A DNA stretch of 64,000 nt, taken from assembly GCF_020921035.1 (NCBI RefSeq), contig NC_063151.1, positions 27,162,934 through 27,226,933 on the forward strand, in the 5' to 3' direction. Made by a program: the position numbers and the translations under genes. This DNA comes from Rhodamnia argentea (lineage: Eukaryota; Streptophyta; Magnoliopsida; Myrtales; Myrtaceae). The notes under the pieces were generated by a model that searched no databases, was not told the DNA's origin, and was given only the letters and a program-made list of their open reading frames with translations. Positions 32,401-44,135 of the stretch are shown in pieces; the stretch's first letter is position 1, and every line of letters begins with the position of its first letter.

Positions 32401-35400
32401 GTGGGACTTTATTCATCCTCAACAGACCCTGTTCATGTTCCCTCTCCTGATTCCAGGTCATCGTCTGTGGTTGGGGCTATTAAGCGTGAAGTTGGGGTTG
32501 TCGGTGTTCGGCGACAGTCTTCTGAGGATTCTGTCAAGCATTTATCAGAACCAGGTGTTTCTTTCTCTAATTCTCCATTGAGAAGGGACTATTCTCCTTC
32601 AGAAGCCTTTCAGTCTTTGACTGCTGTCTCTAAGACTGACCAACTCGGTCGGACTGCTGTGAGTCAGTCTGCTTCAACCTCAACATCAAGCATCCGATCA
32701 TCCATAACCAATCAGTTCAGTGGCAGGCCACATCAATCTGTGGGCCATCAGAAAGGTATATGGTCTCTTTTGCTGTAATTTTTTGGGCCCTTTTCTTTGG
32801 ATGATTCTCTTGTCATCATTTAAGTAAATCAGTGAATGGCCAGTCATCAGTAATGTTTTAATCTCAGTGCTGCATGTTATTTACTAGTGAGCCACCCGCA
32901 TGTTTCTGTGGGGGAAAATCTGTCATGTATGAATTTTGGGTATGTAATTGGAAGAGACCATATCAATGTGTATGAAGTGCAAGTGTGATTGCTTAATTCA
33001 CTTATCCAGTAATGACTAGAAGATCCTACATGAGCTTTACTCAAATAGATTAATTAGGTTGACCTTGGAAGTTGATTTATGCTGAGTTGATTGAGACAAA
33101 TTTTATACCAAAACTATTGCAATTCACTATTTCTTGTCAGGATCAACGCCGGCTTTCTTTGGTCGGGGGTTGCGTCGTTTTGTGTCGTGTCACACTAAAA
33201 AGTTATCACTCATACTCTCCTTAAAGAATTTATTTGAACTCATCTTTTCATCTTTCCATATGACCTATGTGAATCTGAAACTAACCCCTGCACTCGATTC
33301 ATCCCCTCGAATAATGTTTGCCTAAGTGTTTCTTTGAAATTATTATGGACAGACGAGGAAGATGGAACCAGTAGATGTGATATACCATAAAAGAGGTAGG
33401 GAGGCCTTATGCCGAGACCCTTATGTTGTGCTGCGTATGGCCTCATACATCCCTCATGGAAGTTTCTTATAAATGCAGAATACATAAGTAGAATTTTGAT
33501 TTCATCGTGGGATCAAATGTGTTTCTCTTGCTGTATCATGTCATGTCGAGATTTACAACATATGAACTAACTGGTTTAAATGCTTATAATAAAATCGCTT
33601 ATTTTGAAACATAAGCAGCGGCTCTTTTGCCAACTTATTGTATGTGGCGGCATTTTGTGAACTGTTTATTGCGTGTGAATGATTTGTTTGGGGGGTTGGC
33701 ACCTCCTTGTTTCCTTATTACTTCTTCTATTTGTGTAAAAGCAAATAAATAGCTGCTGGAATCTCGATCCGTGCTTCACCAGATGACTAATGTGAGATGT
33801 TTATGCAGTTTCCCAGCCAATTAAAGAATGGAAACCAAAGTCCAGCCAGAGGCCAAGCAATAGTAATCCAGGGATAATTGGAACACCTCCGAAATCTGCT
33901 GCTCCTACTGATAAGAATTTTAAAAGAGTTGATCCGCAAGTAGCTAACATGCCAGAAAAGTTTGCTCGTCTTAACATTCACGAGGCGCAGAATGTAATCA
34001 TTGCTCAGCATATAAGAGTCCCGGATGCTGATCGCTGTCAGCTGACTTTTGGCAGCTTTGGTGTTGACTTTGATACATCTAGGAATTTTGCTCCGGGAGG
34101 TGCTAGAGAAGAATTAATTGGGGAGTCAGCTGCAAGGTCAGTCAAATTTAGTTTAGCGGCTCTTTTATCTTCAAGTGTTTGGCTGGGTAAGGTGGTCAAG
34201 AATCAAGACTTGGATTTAAGAAACTTGCAATAGTTATACACCCATCATTTCTAGATGCACTTGTACTTCTGGGCTGTTTGGTTTTAATCATTATCTTGTC
34301 CATGTGTATGACTCGTATCAGAAAATTAGAGTTTGCGCATTTTTGGTAGATGGTACTCCTGATGGACATGCCCTTGCAATTTTCCGTTTCTTGGAGAAAA
34401 GTACTTTGTAAATTGAGTTTTGCATGTTTCATTTATTAAAAGAAGGGGTAGATCATCCCTTTCATTAGTTGTTGTCTGATTAATTTGCTGACGGCAGTTT
34501 GTCAGAATCAGCCCGGGCATCTTCTAGCGGTACTTCTGAATCTAAACAGGTGGACATGGTTGAGGAGCATGTTAGAAATTCGAGATCAAATTCTCCGACT
34601 TCACCTGCAACTTCTGATAATCAGTTGACAGACAAAGAAGAAGCTGATGCTCAGGATTTAGACAGTTATAATGCCATTGGAATGGTCACAGATCACACCC
34701 GAGTCAATGCTCCTTCAGAGTCGCAACAGCAGCAAGATCCTCCTGAGCTTCCCAGCTTTTCGGTGAGTGCGGGTTGATGAATCAAGTTTTCCTTTGTCTA
34801 ATGTGTCTAAAATTTCTCGTGGGAGTGCCCTGATGCTTCTTCCTGGTTGTGGGTATTCTATTTTCTTAGCATTATGGTGTTTTTCATTATGCAGGCTTAT
34901 GATCCTCGGACTGGGTACGACATATCATACTTCAGAACCACTATGGAAGAAGCTGTCCGTGGACAGGGCCTACCATCTCCTCAAGAGGTCAATCTGTTTA
35001 TCATGTTTCTATGTTTAAATTGCATGCATTCTTTTGTCATGGACTTGCTGTGACACCTGGTTTTCTTCTGGATGCCATGAGTACTGTTTCCTTCATACTG
35101 CAATGAAGTTTTTCCCCCTTCGATTGCCGTTATTTTCTTCCTTTCTTGGATCGGGAAGGTGCATTATGTTAGGAGCAGCAAGGGGCACTAAAATGTATAA
35201 AATTCATGTTTTCAAATCTTGCATTTTGTGCTAACAATAAGATAGGAGATGTTATCACTCTGTATCTTCTTTAGCTATATGTTCTTTCGTTTTGTTTGCT
35301 GGATACTGATTGGAATCACTTACATTTGTATTTATAGGCCTTAAGTTCACACGCCGCTAACAGCATGCCGGTGTCAACTGTAGCCATGGGAGGACAGCAG

Positions 35401-36703
35401 CAACACCAGCAACCACCGCCGGTGGCTCAAATGTACCCTCAAGTTCATGTTTCCCATTTTCCAAACCTAATGCCATATCGACAGTTTCTCTCACCTGTTT
35501 ATGTTCCCCCTATGGCCATGCCTGGCTACTCTAGTAACCCTGCGTATCCTCATCCATCTAGTGGCAACAGTTACATGTTGATGCCTGGAGGTGCTTCTCA
35601 TCTTAACACAGGTGGCCTCAAATATGGAGTTCAACAGTTTAAGCCTGTTCCAGCTGGTAGTCCTACAGGTTTTGGCAATTTCGCTAGTCCTGCAGGATAT
35701 GCTGTGAATCCTCCTGGCATTGTAGGGAGTGCAACTGGGCTTGATGATTCGTCTCGAATGAAATATAAGGATAACAATTTGTATGTTCCAACTCCACAGG
35801 TAAACTTTCATAATCTTCCTGGTGGCTACTGCATGGTACCTTATGGTTTTACGAGGCTCAGTTATGTCAATGCTGACAATAGATGGGAATTGAAAAATGC
35901 CATTTGCTGAAAAGTTACTGAACTTTAAGTTCCAATCATCTTGTTGTCAGAAGTAAAGTTTATGTGTTGCGTTTTACTTCTTGGAAGGTGTTGTGTCTGG
36001 TGTTATACTATGAGTTTTACGTTGGTCTAGATGTTTTGTGATTTTACTGAACTCTGATTCTGGAACTCTTTTGAAATAGTAAAATCCTGTACTTAGGAAC
36101 TTTTGCTAGTCATTGGTTAGGATTGGCTAATGTTATTGAGGATGAAAATCTTGATTTGGATTTCTAATGAAAAACCTGGCCTTCTTTTACAAGTATATGT
36201 GAAATCAACAACTTGGGCAGATGCAACGGTTGGGTGACTAAATGGAAGTTTTTGTTTCCCAGTTTACTGATAAGTTTACTTATAGTCATGATACTCCCTT
36301 TGATTGTAGCCCCTTCGTCACTGTCACTGACATATGCCCTGTGATCTTTTCTATATCGTAGGCCGAGACATCTGAAATGTGGATGCAGAACCCTAGAGAG
36401 ATCCCAGGAATGCAATCCACCCCCTACTACAATATGACGGGGCAGACACCTCATGCTGCTTATTTGCCGTCCCACACTGGGCATGCTTCCTTTAATGCGG
36501 CTGCTGCGCAATCTTCCCACATGCAATTCTCGGGCTTGTACCACCCGTCTCCGCAAGCAGCTGCAATCGCGAATCCACACCACTTGAGCCCATCTATGGG
36601 GGCGAGCTTGGGAGTGGGGGTGGCTGCGCCTTCTCCTGTGGCTCAAGTCGGTGCTTATCAGCAACCACAATTGGGGCATCTTAATTGGACGACGAACTTC
36701 TGA
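29447..36703 (+). CDS. DUF1296 / GBF-interacting protein 1-like protein, 861 aa
   Basis: Ten exons: 29447-29621, 30719-30762, 31438-31603, 31834-31966, 32178-32755, 33809-34136, 34498-34762, 34895-34987, 35338-35799, 36362-36703; all GT-AG, total 2586 bases, frame kept throughout. The N-terminus (about 12-72: TIQTIKEIVKNHSDADIYAA, MDPNETAQKLLNQ, VKRRRDRKKE) is the DUF1296/GIP1 domain, a UBA-like helical fold. The rest is Ser/Pro-rich and then Gln/Met/Gly-rich, with conserved blocks in the sixth exon (EKFARLNIHEAQNVIIAQHI) and the family ending LNWTTNF. GIP1 was described as enhancing DNA binding by G-box factors; long members such as At3g13990 are uncharacterised. Local gene order points to the At3g13990 type. 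Intron 5 exceeds 1 kb and holds no gene. Confidence 0.9.
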
Positions 36704-38410
36704 AAGAGAATGTTAATCTCCTTGCGAGCTGCAATTGCGCCTGCTCTCTGCTTGCAAGCAATTGAAGTGGCCTTTGCAAAGTTTCGAGTATTTTTAATCA
36801 AACGAATAACATCTGTAATCAATTTTCGATTAGTCCATCTCGTGTTTAATCAAATCTAATTTCTCCATTGATCCTTGCTTCCGAGTAAATTTTACTAGAG
36901 ATGAGGATAGTGGATGGTGAACCTTGGAGGATCCAGAGGCCTTGTAAATTGAATAGCTAAAATCCTCGCTAAGCACTTTATTGCTTGACGATAGATCCGT
37001 TGGTCGATTCTATAACTTGACATTGAAGAGTTCTGTTAATAGAAGCCTTATCTTTGTTGAGGTTGTGTAGTTCAAATGGAATGGTCATAAGTAATTTGAG
37101 GAAAATCTAGGGAAAATGCCAATGTCTTGAAAATTTGAATCTTCCTCTGGTTTTCTTGTAGCCTCCCACGATATGATAGGAAACTGTATTGTTGACTTCT
37201 CATTCCTGCAGGACTCGGTGCGAGTGGTACCTACTTGTCGACAAGTGCCAAAAGTTCTTTTCCCTCCGATAGGGAAAAAATAACGAAGGGGTGTAAAATT
37301 CGATCCGACACCGTCATTGATTGCCCCTATTCTGAGGTCGTGTAGCTCCCTAGTCCCCATAAGCCGCATTAGTTGACTGTTGAAACGGGCAGAGACTTGG
37401 GGGTAGAAAAGCTGCAGCGATATTTCCTTTATTGTCACTCCCACGATGTTTCACGACATGAAGCTGAAATTTTCCAAAGCTCAGGCTCCGAAGTCCGAGG
37501 AGGTTTAAGGGACAACTGAGTCCAACAGAAAATAATCCCTCTCGGGGTTCTGGTACTGGGATTCCTAAATTCCTAACTCGAAAAGAGTTGTCTGCTGCTA
37601 TCTATCTAAAGTGAAAATCAACTCCCCCATTTCTTCCTCAACTGAAGTTGCTGATGCAGTGAAGGTTTCGAAAATCAGGGCCCATAGGTTTGGGATTTTC
37701 GCTCTTATTATGGAAGAAAACCTCCTCCTCCTCCTCTCCTTCCTCCTTCGGGGACCATAGTTCTCTAGCAATGTGAGTTTTCGAAATATTTTGAGCCTCT
37801 CATCAATTTTTTTATTAGGTGCGACAGTTTTCAAACTTCACATATATCGTAAAAAAAACAAATCGATTTTTGCTCTTGAGAGATCCTACGACATAGCATT
37901 GAGTGCCTCGAATAAATAATCGAGGCAAAGATTTGGGTTTGGAGAGCCAATTTATTCCTTTCGAAACCATACACGTCCCCCCCGTACAATCCAATCCTGC
38001 TAACCAACCTCACGTTAAAACAAAGTGAAGACATGTCAATTTTTCTCTTCAATTATGGATGCTAGCCCTTTCCATCCTAGCTCGAGGCCACCCCCTAGCC
38101 CCCCTCCCCCTCATTTTAAGCTCTCGACAAAAGAAGGCACCATATATAAGAAGTTGTAATCATATTTGGAATACACCAAAGATGTAGTTTTTTGGACGGT
38201 CCAAGTTAAAATGATACGTCGGGTCTCTTTTTTCTTCTAATAAAAACTTAATCCTCTCATCAAATTTTGCAAAAAACAAAAAAATGGAAGTGAGATAAAA
38301 ATAAAAAAAAATTCCCCTACCACGCTCGTCTTACATTTTCTCTCTCCCATGGAGAGCGCCAGCCATCACGACCATCACTATGCATTTGTCAAACTCGTTG
38401 CTTTTCCACC
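36704..38410. other. Spacer between the DUF1296 and BIG GRAIN 1-like genes
   Basis: The first part is the 3' end of the DUF1296 gene. A minus-strand frame of 119 codons at 37085-37444 shows no domain I recognise. No RNA gene or transposon with clear ends was seen. Confidence 0.5.
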
Positions 38411-38412
38411 GT

Positions 38413-38413
<1 letters not shown>

Positions 38414-38446
<33 letters not shown>
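38414..38446. repeat. GA microsatellite upstream of the BIG GRAIN 1-like gene
   Basis: About 16 GA units lie some 140 bases before the likely ATG at 38587, in the promoter or 5' leader. Confidence 0.9.
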
Positions 38447-38448
<2 letters not shown>

Positions 38449-38586
38449 ACCTTTTGGTCTGCAAATGCTTAGCCTTTAGCTGCTAAAACATCCTCTGTCC
38501 GTCTTCCCTGCGCCGATTCCGACTCCTCCAACCCACTCTGCAGTTCAGCCCTTCTTCTTCTTCTTCTTCATCTTCTTGTCGGAGAG

Positions 38587-39906
38587 ATGCAGACACGCGA
38601 ACAATTCCTTCGGGAGCGCGACCCCGCGCAGACACAGAGCCGATCACCACCCTTCCTTCTCTTCCACTCTTCTCGACTCCATCTATCGCTCCATCGACGA
38701 ACCACATCCCCGCGCAGGTTCATCCCATTCGTCCACGCTCTTCCGCGACCTCCGTACCCCCAGAAAGAAACACCCTGTCGCTGCTTCCGCTGAAGAAGAA
38801 GAAGAAGAGAGGGAGAGAACTTCGCCCACCGTCGAAGAAATCGCGTGACGCTCGGGAGATGGATGGAGAAGAAAATGGGCGCAGAGGGAGTCGTCCTCCA
38901 CAGAAACTCCGTCGCAGCTACTGATGCGCGCTCGCGGAGCGATCCTCATGATCGTTCGGTGTTCATCCTGAGCTCGAGCTCGAGCTCTTCGAATTCGAGC
39001 TCTGGAGGGAGATTCTCATCGTCCGAGTCGGAGTCGACTTCGACTCAGGGTGGCGCGAAAACACGGTCTCTGTGTTGCGACGCGCCATGGCCGAAGCCGA
39101 TTCGCACGCGCGTCTCCGTACGGTCAAATACTTCTCCTCCGAAACATCCTCCGTCGTCATCCGAAGCGAAATTCTCTCTGGTGAAGACGAAGGCAAAGGC
39201 GCTCCGAATCTACGACGATCTGAAGAAGGTTAAGCAGCCGATCTCGCCGGGTAATCGGCTCGCCAGCTTTCTTAATTCTCTCCTTGCTTCAAAGAATTCT
39301 AAGAAATCGAAGGTTTCAAGCTCATTGAAGCAATGCAACGAGAAAGAAGAGGTTTCTTACGGCGTAGTTTTAGAGAGAAGATCAAAACATGGCTCCGAGA
39401 ACAAGAACCCGAAGATTTCGGACTCCATTAACGAAGGTATATCCCAGGATGCAATCTCTTTCTCCCAGAGCAAGCAACTAATATCCAGCGTTGCACTGAA
39501 GAACACGAAGACTTCGAGCTCCATAGGACGTCTAGACGACGGCGTCTTCGAGAGGAAGTCCAATTCCGAATGCGGTCATGAGCCGGCTTGTCCTCCGCTC
39601 TCTCGGTCGCGCTCAGGCCCGAGCGACTCTGTACATTCGTCGGGCAATAGGTCAGCGAACAGCTTCGCGAAGATCAGGTCAGTGAGGTTCAACTTACCGC
39701 AAGAAGACGAAGCAGCAGCGGCTCCAGCGAGAGCTCGCGTCGACGGCGTCGCGGAGGCCATTCGAGAGACGACGAGGTTGAAGAAGATTGATCAAAACGA
39801 GAGCGGCGGTTCCGTTGCGAGAGATCGAAGTCCAGAGGAAGACGACGGTTATTCGAGTTCTGATCTCTTCGAGTTGGACAATCTCACCGACATTGGACAT
39901 CGCTGA
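38587..39906 (+). pseudogene. BIG GRAIN 1-like gene with broken reading frame
   Basis: All family blocks are present in order and intronless: PSFSSTLLDSIYRSIDE (about 38650), WMEKK (38860), a Ser-rich GGRFSSSESES with KPIRT, DDLKKVKQPISPGNRLASFL (about 39220), RSVRF, and the C-terminal SSSDLFELDNL. BIG GRAIN 1 proteins are plasma-membrane-associated regulators of auxin transport and organ size. The first block lies in a frame that stops at 38846-38848, while WMEKK onward lies one frame away and runs to the stop at 39904-39906. The only nearby ATG (38587) is in this second frame, so two compensating indels are implied: one between 38587 and 38650, one near 38800-38848. Alternatives are assembly error, a true pseudogene, or translation from 38863 giving a shorter 347-aa protein. 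The 3' frame is long and well conserved, so loss would be recent. Confidence 0.8.
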
Positions 39907-42257
39907 TGAATTCCGATCTCGTGAAGGGCATTTTAGGAATTAACGAATGGCGGGGGTAAGCCGGTAAATCTCGGTGATTTTTATTTTTTCGGTGACGGTT
40001 TAGAATCTTGATTAGCTAGCCCCGGTGTAAAATTAAATTTGACGGTATCAATTGACTTGCAAATTTCAATTTCGAGATTTTCGTGTATTTCCATGATCGG
40101 TAAAAACATCTTTCCCTAAAAGACGTGAAATTGTTAAACTGAATACCATTTCATTGGCAGCAAAATTTTCGACATGCGGGGAACTTACGTAATTACAAAT
40201 AGTTTACAAAGACGGCGTCGGCATCATAGAGTACTTTTTAAATTGGATGTGAGTGACGAGATTATCCGTACCACATGCGTATTGGTCCCAATACTTGCTC
40301 AAAGGTCCGTACCTTTTAAAACGGACGAATCCCTTCTTTGAACTTGGTTCGCTACAAATCGAGCGGTCCGAGCTTGTCGGATGCGTGAGCTCCACATGGG
40401 GCTCATAAGATCCATCCATCATAGGTCGCCGGCGTCGCCGGCGGATGAACGGGAATGCAACGTGATGGCTTGACCATATGATGAGAGTTCAGACGTAAGA
40501 AAGGGGTTAGACAAGACTGTTAAGCTTTCTCTAACTCTTTCTTCTCTAGCACGTGATGCAAATTCGTCCCATGCTTCAACAAAGCATCGACTGATCGACA
40601 TACTCTGCCGAGTCTGCCCAATGCGGGCTCTTTCTCTGTCTTTCTTTCTTTTCCCCTTCTCCGGATGTGATTTGACTTTCGCGTACGTTAGAATTGATTA
40701 AAGTAAGTCTCCGGACCATGTTGCTCTCTAGCATCGTGGATCTTCAGCGTGCGTTTCGGGGAAGTTCGTCCTAAAGCTTTTCCCGAGCCACGAGGCATTT
40801 CTGTTGTCTTCACAATTCCTCGTTTTGAAACTGGGTGATCCAGGAGGGGAGCTGACAAAAAAGAAGAGAGGAAAAATTACAAAATTTCGAGTGGCTGAAA
40901 CTTGAGAAGAGACAAAGAGTCGGATGAATCGTCTGACTTGTCTGACGAATTGGGGACATGGACAGTGAGATCTTTGATATCTTCTGGCTTTCCTCCATCC
41001 ATGTCAAAATGGGTGGGCTTCAACTCTGTGAGGGCGTCTTCAATGTATGTCAGAGATCTGACGGGGTTTCTTCATTTCCCCTGTCGACTACATTCGAAAT
41101 CTAAGGTCGATCTTTGATCTTCACTGCTGGACGTGTTCATTATCAACCGAAGCTATCACATGGCTTTGTTTTCCCAATTCAGATCATTTACTAATTCCAT
41201 TGTCGAACGGTCGGTTCATTTTCTTGATGGGAACCCCTTTTTCATGAATCCATGCGTTCAACACCTAACCGGAAGCAAAGATTTCTCTTTCTGCAACGAG
41301 TGATGCTCTGAGCACAACACTCTTTGCGGCTTTTCTACCGGCTCTTGGTGTTCATACATACCGTAGTCATCGGGTCTCACCAGACGACGGCTTCTCAGCC
41401 ACGAGATCATCTAACAAGCGATTACATGTCCTGGGGGTCGCCCTTCTACTGGCCCGGGATCCTTACTCAATCATAACCAAGAGTTGAATGGCTTTTTAAT
41501 TAATTCCTGAAAACAATTAGCATCATCAATACAGCATTATCGTTTCTGAACAGCTACATGTCAAGGTGGGTGATTTAGCTCCCGCTTGAACTTTTCTATC
41601 CATGACCAGACAATTTATCTTGCTGTCAAGATAAGGTGTTAATATCGCCGACCCTAAGCTATGTAATGGGATGGGCTTAGGTCAATGGGTTGGTCATGCA
41701 GTTGTCACTCGCCAACCCTGCATAGATCAATGTCCATCCTACCCATCTACCTAGTCTAGCACGCTATCTTACACACCTTTGGACCACCCTCGATGATAAG
41801 GTCTCTTGTCAAGAAATGGTTTCATTCATAGACTTGACCTGTTGGGATGTTCATGCTTTGTCATCCACAGTGCCCCCCATCACGTTCCCCCTCATCAAAA
41901 TGATTCTCCCATGAAAGCAGAAACCAGCGTCTCAGATGGAAAAAGAAACAAGAGAGAATTCTTGGAGATCCCGAGAAGAATTTAGCTAAGACGAGAAAAT
42001 TTCAGCTTGGAAAAATTCAAGTAATTGTCAACCATTTATGTAAAACTAAAGATAGGAATCACAGTTCACAGTAATCGGATGGTGTCAGCATAGTGTGCGA
42101 TCTGTGAAAATAACTTCCCACAGGCCATATTCTGAAAGAGAGATCCCAAAATGGTGAAAAAAGAAAGATGGTGTGAGCTAATCCTAAAGAAGTCCGCACT
42201 TTGATTGAGTTTGTTCAGCTCAATCAAGAAATGATATTGCATTACAACATATTTGTG
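39907..42257. other. Intergenic stretch
   Basis: Two overlapping minus-strand frames (40204-40422 and 40419-40601) have balanced composition but match no family I know. The remainder shows no recognisable gene, RNA or element with defined ends. Confidence 0.45.
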
Positions 42258-42367
42258 TCAGCTTGTGGATGGATGGTTTGGGTAAAACCTCTCACTTGGT
42301 ACTGCACAGGTCCCTGGGGACGTCTGTCCTATGACCAATGACTCTACATTGAGGAACAAATTTCCAG

Positions 42368-42853
42368 TTAACAGACCGGCGTACGGCAGATCGGGCACTC
42401 GGAGTGCGAGTAGAGCCACATATCGATACAAGAGGAGTGGAATAAGTGCTTGCACTGCTGGAGCTGCTTGACGCTTTCCCCTTCCTCGAACCCCGTCAGG
42501 CACACAACACATTCGGCCCGACCGCCCGCTTCGCCGGCGTACTTCACAGTGGACACCGAGCACTCAGCGGAGTTCTGGGTTCCACAGAAACAGAACCTGT
42601 AGACTAGCAGTCCTAGGACGGTGGTGAGGTAGATGGCTATTGAAAATGCAATGGCTATGATCAGTGCAACGCCAAAGACATATATGGACATGGTCTTGTG
42701 GCTTGGTGGTGCTGGAGTTGATTGTGGGGGTGTGAACTGGATTGGGGAAATTTTCAAGAACTGAGATAAGAGTAGGGTGTTTGATAGTTGGTGGAGATTA
42801 CAAGGGCATTTCTCCTGGGGCATATCATTGGGGTCCCAACTTTGTGTCTTCAT
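42368..42853 (-). CDS. ATL-type RING-H2 finger E3 ubiquitin ligase, 161 aa
   Basis: Single exon. A hydrophobic segment at about 57-85 (VFGVALIIAIAFSIAIYLTT and onward) precedes a RING-H2 finger at about 114-160: CVVC, 15 residues, C-K-H, two residues, H, two residues, C, ten residues, CPIC. The spacing is C-x2-C-x15-C-x-H-x2-H-x2-C-x10-C-x2-C, with the Trp of IDMWL that contacts E2 enzymes. One membrane segment followed by RING-H2 is the ARABIDOPSIS TOXICOS EN LEVADURA (ATL) layout. The GLD motif usual between membrane segment and RING is not evident, and only about four residues follow the finger, so this is a short divergent member. The first ATG was chosen; the internal Met at residue 54 (just before the membrane segment) is an alternative start. 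Confidence 0.85.
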   Translation of the reverse strand: MKTQSWDPNDMPQEKCPCNLHQLSNTLLLSQFLKISPIQFTPPQSTPAPPSHKTMSIYVFGVALIIAIAFSIAIYLTTVLGLLVYRFCFCGTQNSAECSVSTVKYAGEAGGRAECVVCLTGFEEGESVKQLQQCKHLFHSSCIDMWLYSHSECPICRTPVC

Positions 42854-42899
42854 GTGCTAAACCTTATTAAGGATTAGCATATTTCAGCTGCACAGCACT

Positions 42900-43400
42900 C
42901 TCTCCTCAACAAATTTAAAGGGGAGAAAAACGTACTTGTCTCTGCGTTTTGATTAAGCTTGTGTACTTGTTTCTGCTGTGTTATCTTGTGATTCTAATGT
43001 GCTTGCCGAGATGAAGGTATGTTTTATGTTACTTCATAAGCTTCGCTCGATTGCAATATTGTATCTTACATGATGAACCTCGCATCGAACACGATGAGAG
43101 CTATATTGAATGTACAGACTTCAGATGATACTAGTTAAAAGTCGAGCTGTTTCATGTCGAAAGACGTCGAAATGCATTCTTTGTGAACGACAGGAGACGT
43201 CGAAATGCATTCTTTTGTTTTGTTCCAAGAACAGTTTGATTGGTCCTATAGAGTTGGCGGCTTAAAATTTGGATTTTGCTCTGTCCTTCATATTAAGACC
43301 AACTACATCGAGTTATAAACAATTCAGTGGTCTCGTAAATATTGTCAAAAACAAAGAAAGATTCAAGATTTATTTATCTAATTGATGCTCATTCTTGGTC
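42900..43400. other. Upstream region of the RING-H2 gene with a short direct repeat
   Basis: A perfect 20-base direct repeat (GACGTCGAAATGCATTCTTT at 43163-43182 and 43196-43215) lies in otherwise unremarkable sequence between the RING gene and the omega-amidase pseudogene. Confidence 0.6.
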
Positions 43401-43409
43401 TGAGGAGCG

Positions 43410-44135
43410 CGATGGCATCTACAACGAGAGCATCGCAATGTGCTCTGGTTGGGATCCGTTCCGATTACCCTGTTTCACAACGGTTCTATTCAACTTAAAT
43501 CTGAAAACTTTCTGTTTGTAATTTTTAGTTTTTTATTGTTTATTTTTGGGCACTTCAAGATTGCACTTTACCATTTATCATTCACCCTCGACAAGGACCA
43601 TAATCTTGCTCGTGCCTGCATTCATGCCGAGGCCGCTGTTAAAAAGGGTGCTGAGCTTGTTTATTACCTGTAAGTTGAATGAACATCTCATAATGACTTT
43701 GCGAGGATGTTGTTTGTTGTAATGTCCGAGTAGATGGGACTAAAAGTTGACTTGGGTACAGGAGATGTGGAATTGGCTTGCTCAAACGACTGCTTCCTAG
43801 AATTTGCTGAGGATTTTCGTGAAGAGGACAACCTGCCTTTGTTCTCGTTGCTATCAGAAACTTGTTCGGCTACATGAAATTGCTATCCTTGGAGGGTCGA
43901 TTGCCGAATTGGATAGCGGCCAGTTGTAAACAAATACTATGAGTAGCAAATACGAGTTGGTCCAGAGGGCAAATTTGAAGGCAAAGCTAGGGAGGTATAC
44001 TAATAATATGAATACCCCAATGCGGAGATCATTTATGCGATTTTCAACTAGAGCGATGATCATTCAGTCCAGGTTCATCTGTTTGATATGGAAATCGAGG
44101 GAGAGTTTTCGTTCTAGGAGTCTGATCACGACTTC
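43410..44135 (+). pseudogene. Omega-amidase (Nit2-like, nitrilase family) pseudogene fragment
   Basis: Pieces in successive frames match plant omega-amidase in order: FKIALYHLSFTLDKDHNLAR and KKGAELV (43550-43670); EMWN at a retained acceptor (TTGGGTACAG before 43769); SNDCFLEFAEDF and LLSET (about 43788-43862); IAILGGSIAELDSG (about 43880-43926); VQVHLFDMEIEG (about 44068-44103). Functional enzymes hydrolyse alpha-ketosuccinamate and alpha-ketoglutaramate. A donor-like CCTGTAAGT follows the first block, so introns were retained and the copy arose by DNA duplication rather than reverse transcription. Several stops and frameshifts interrupt it. It ends before the catalytic Cys region, and the first catalytic Glu region is degraded. 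Confidence 0.82.

Noticed and set aside
37085-37444. Minus-strand frame of 119 codons
   Set aside because: Composition is plausible but no family, start context or neighbouring exon supports it.
40204-40601. Two overlapping minus-strand frames of 72 and 60 codons
   Set aside because: No family match and no evidence of a joining intron.
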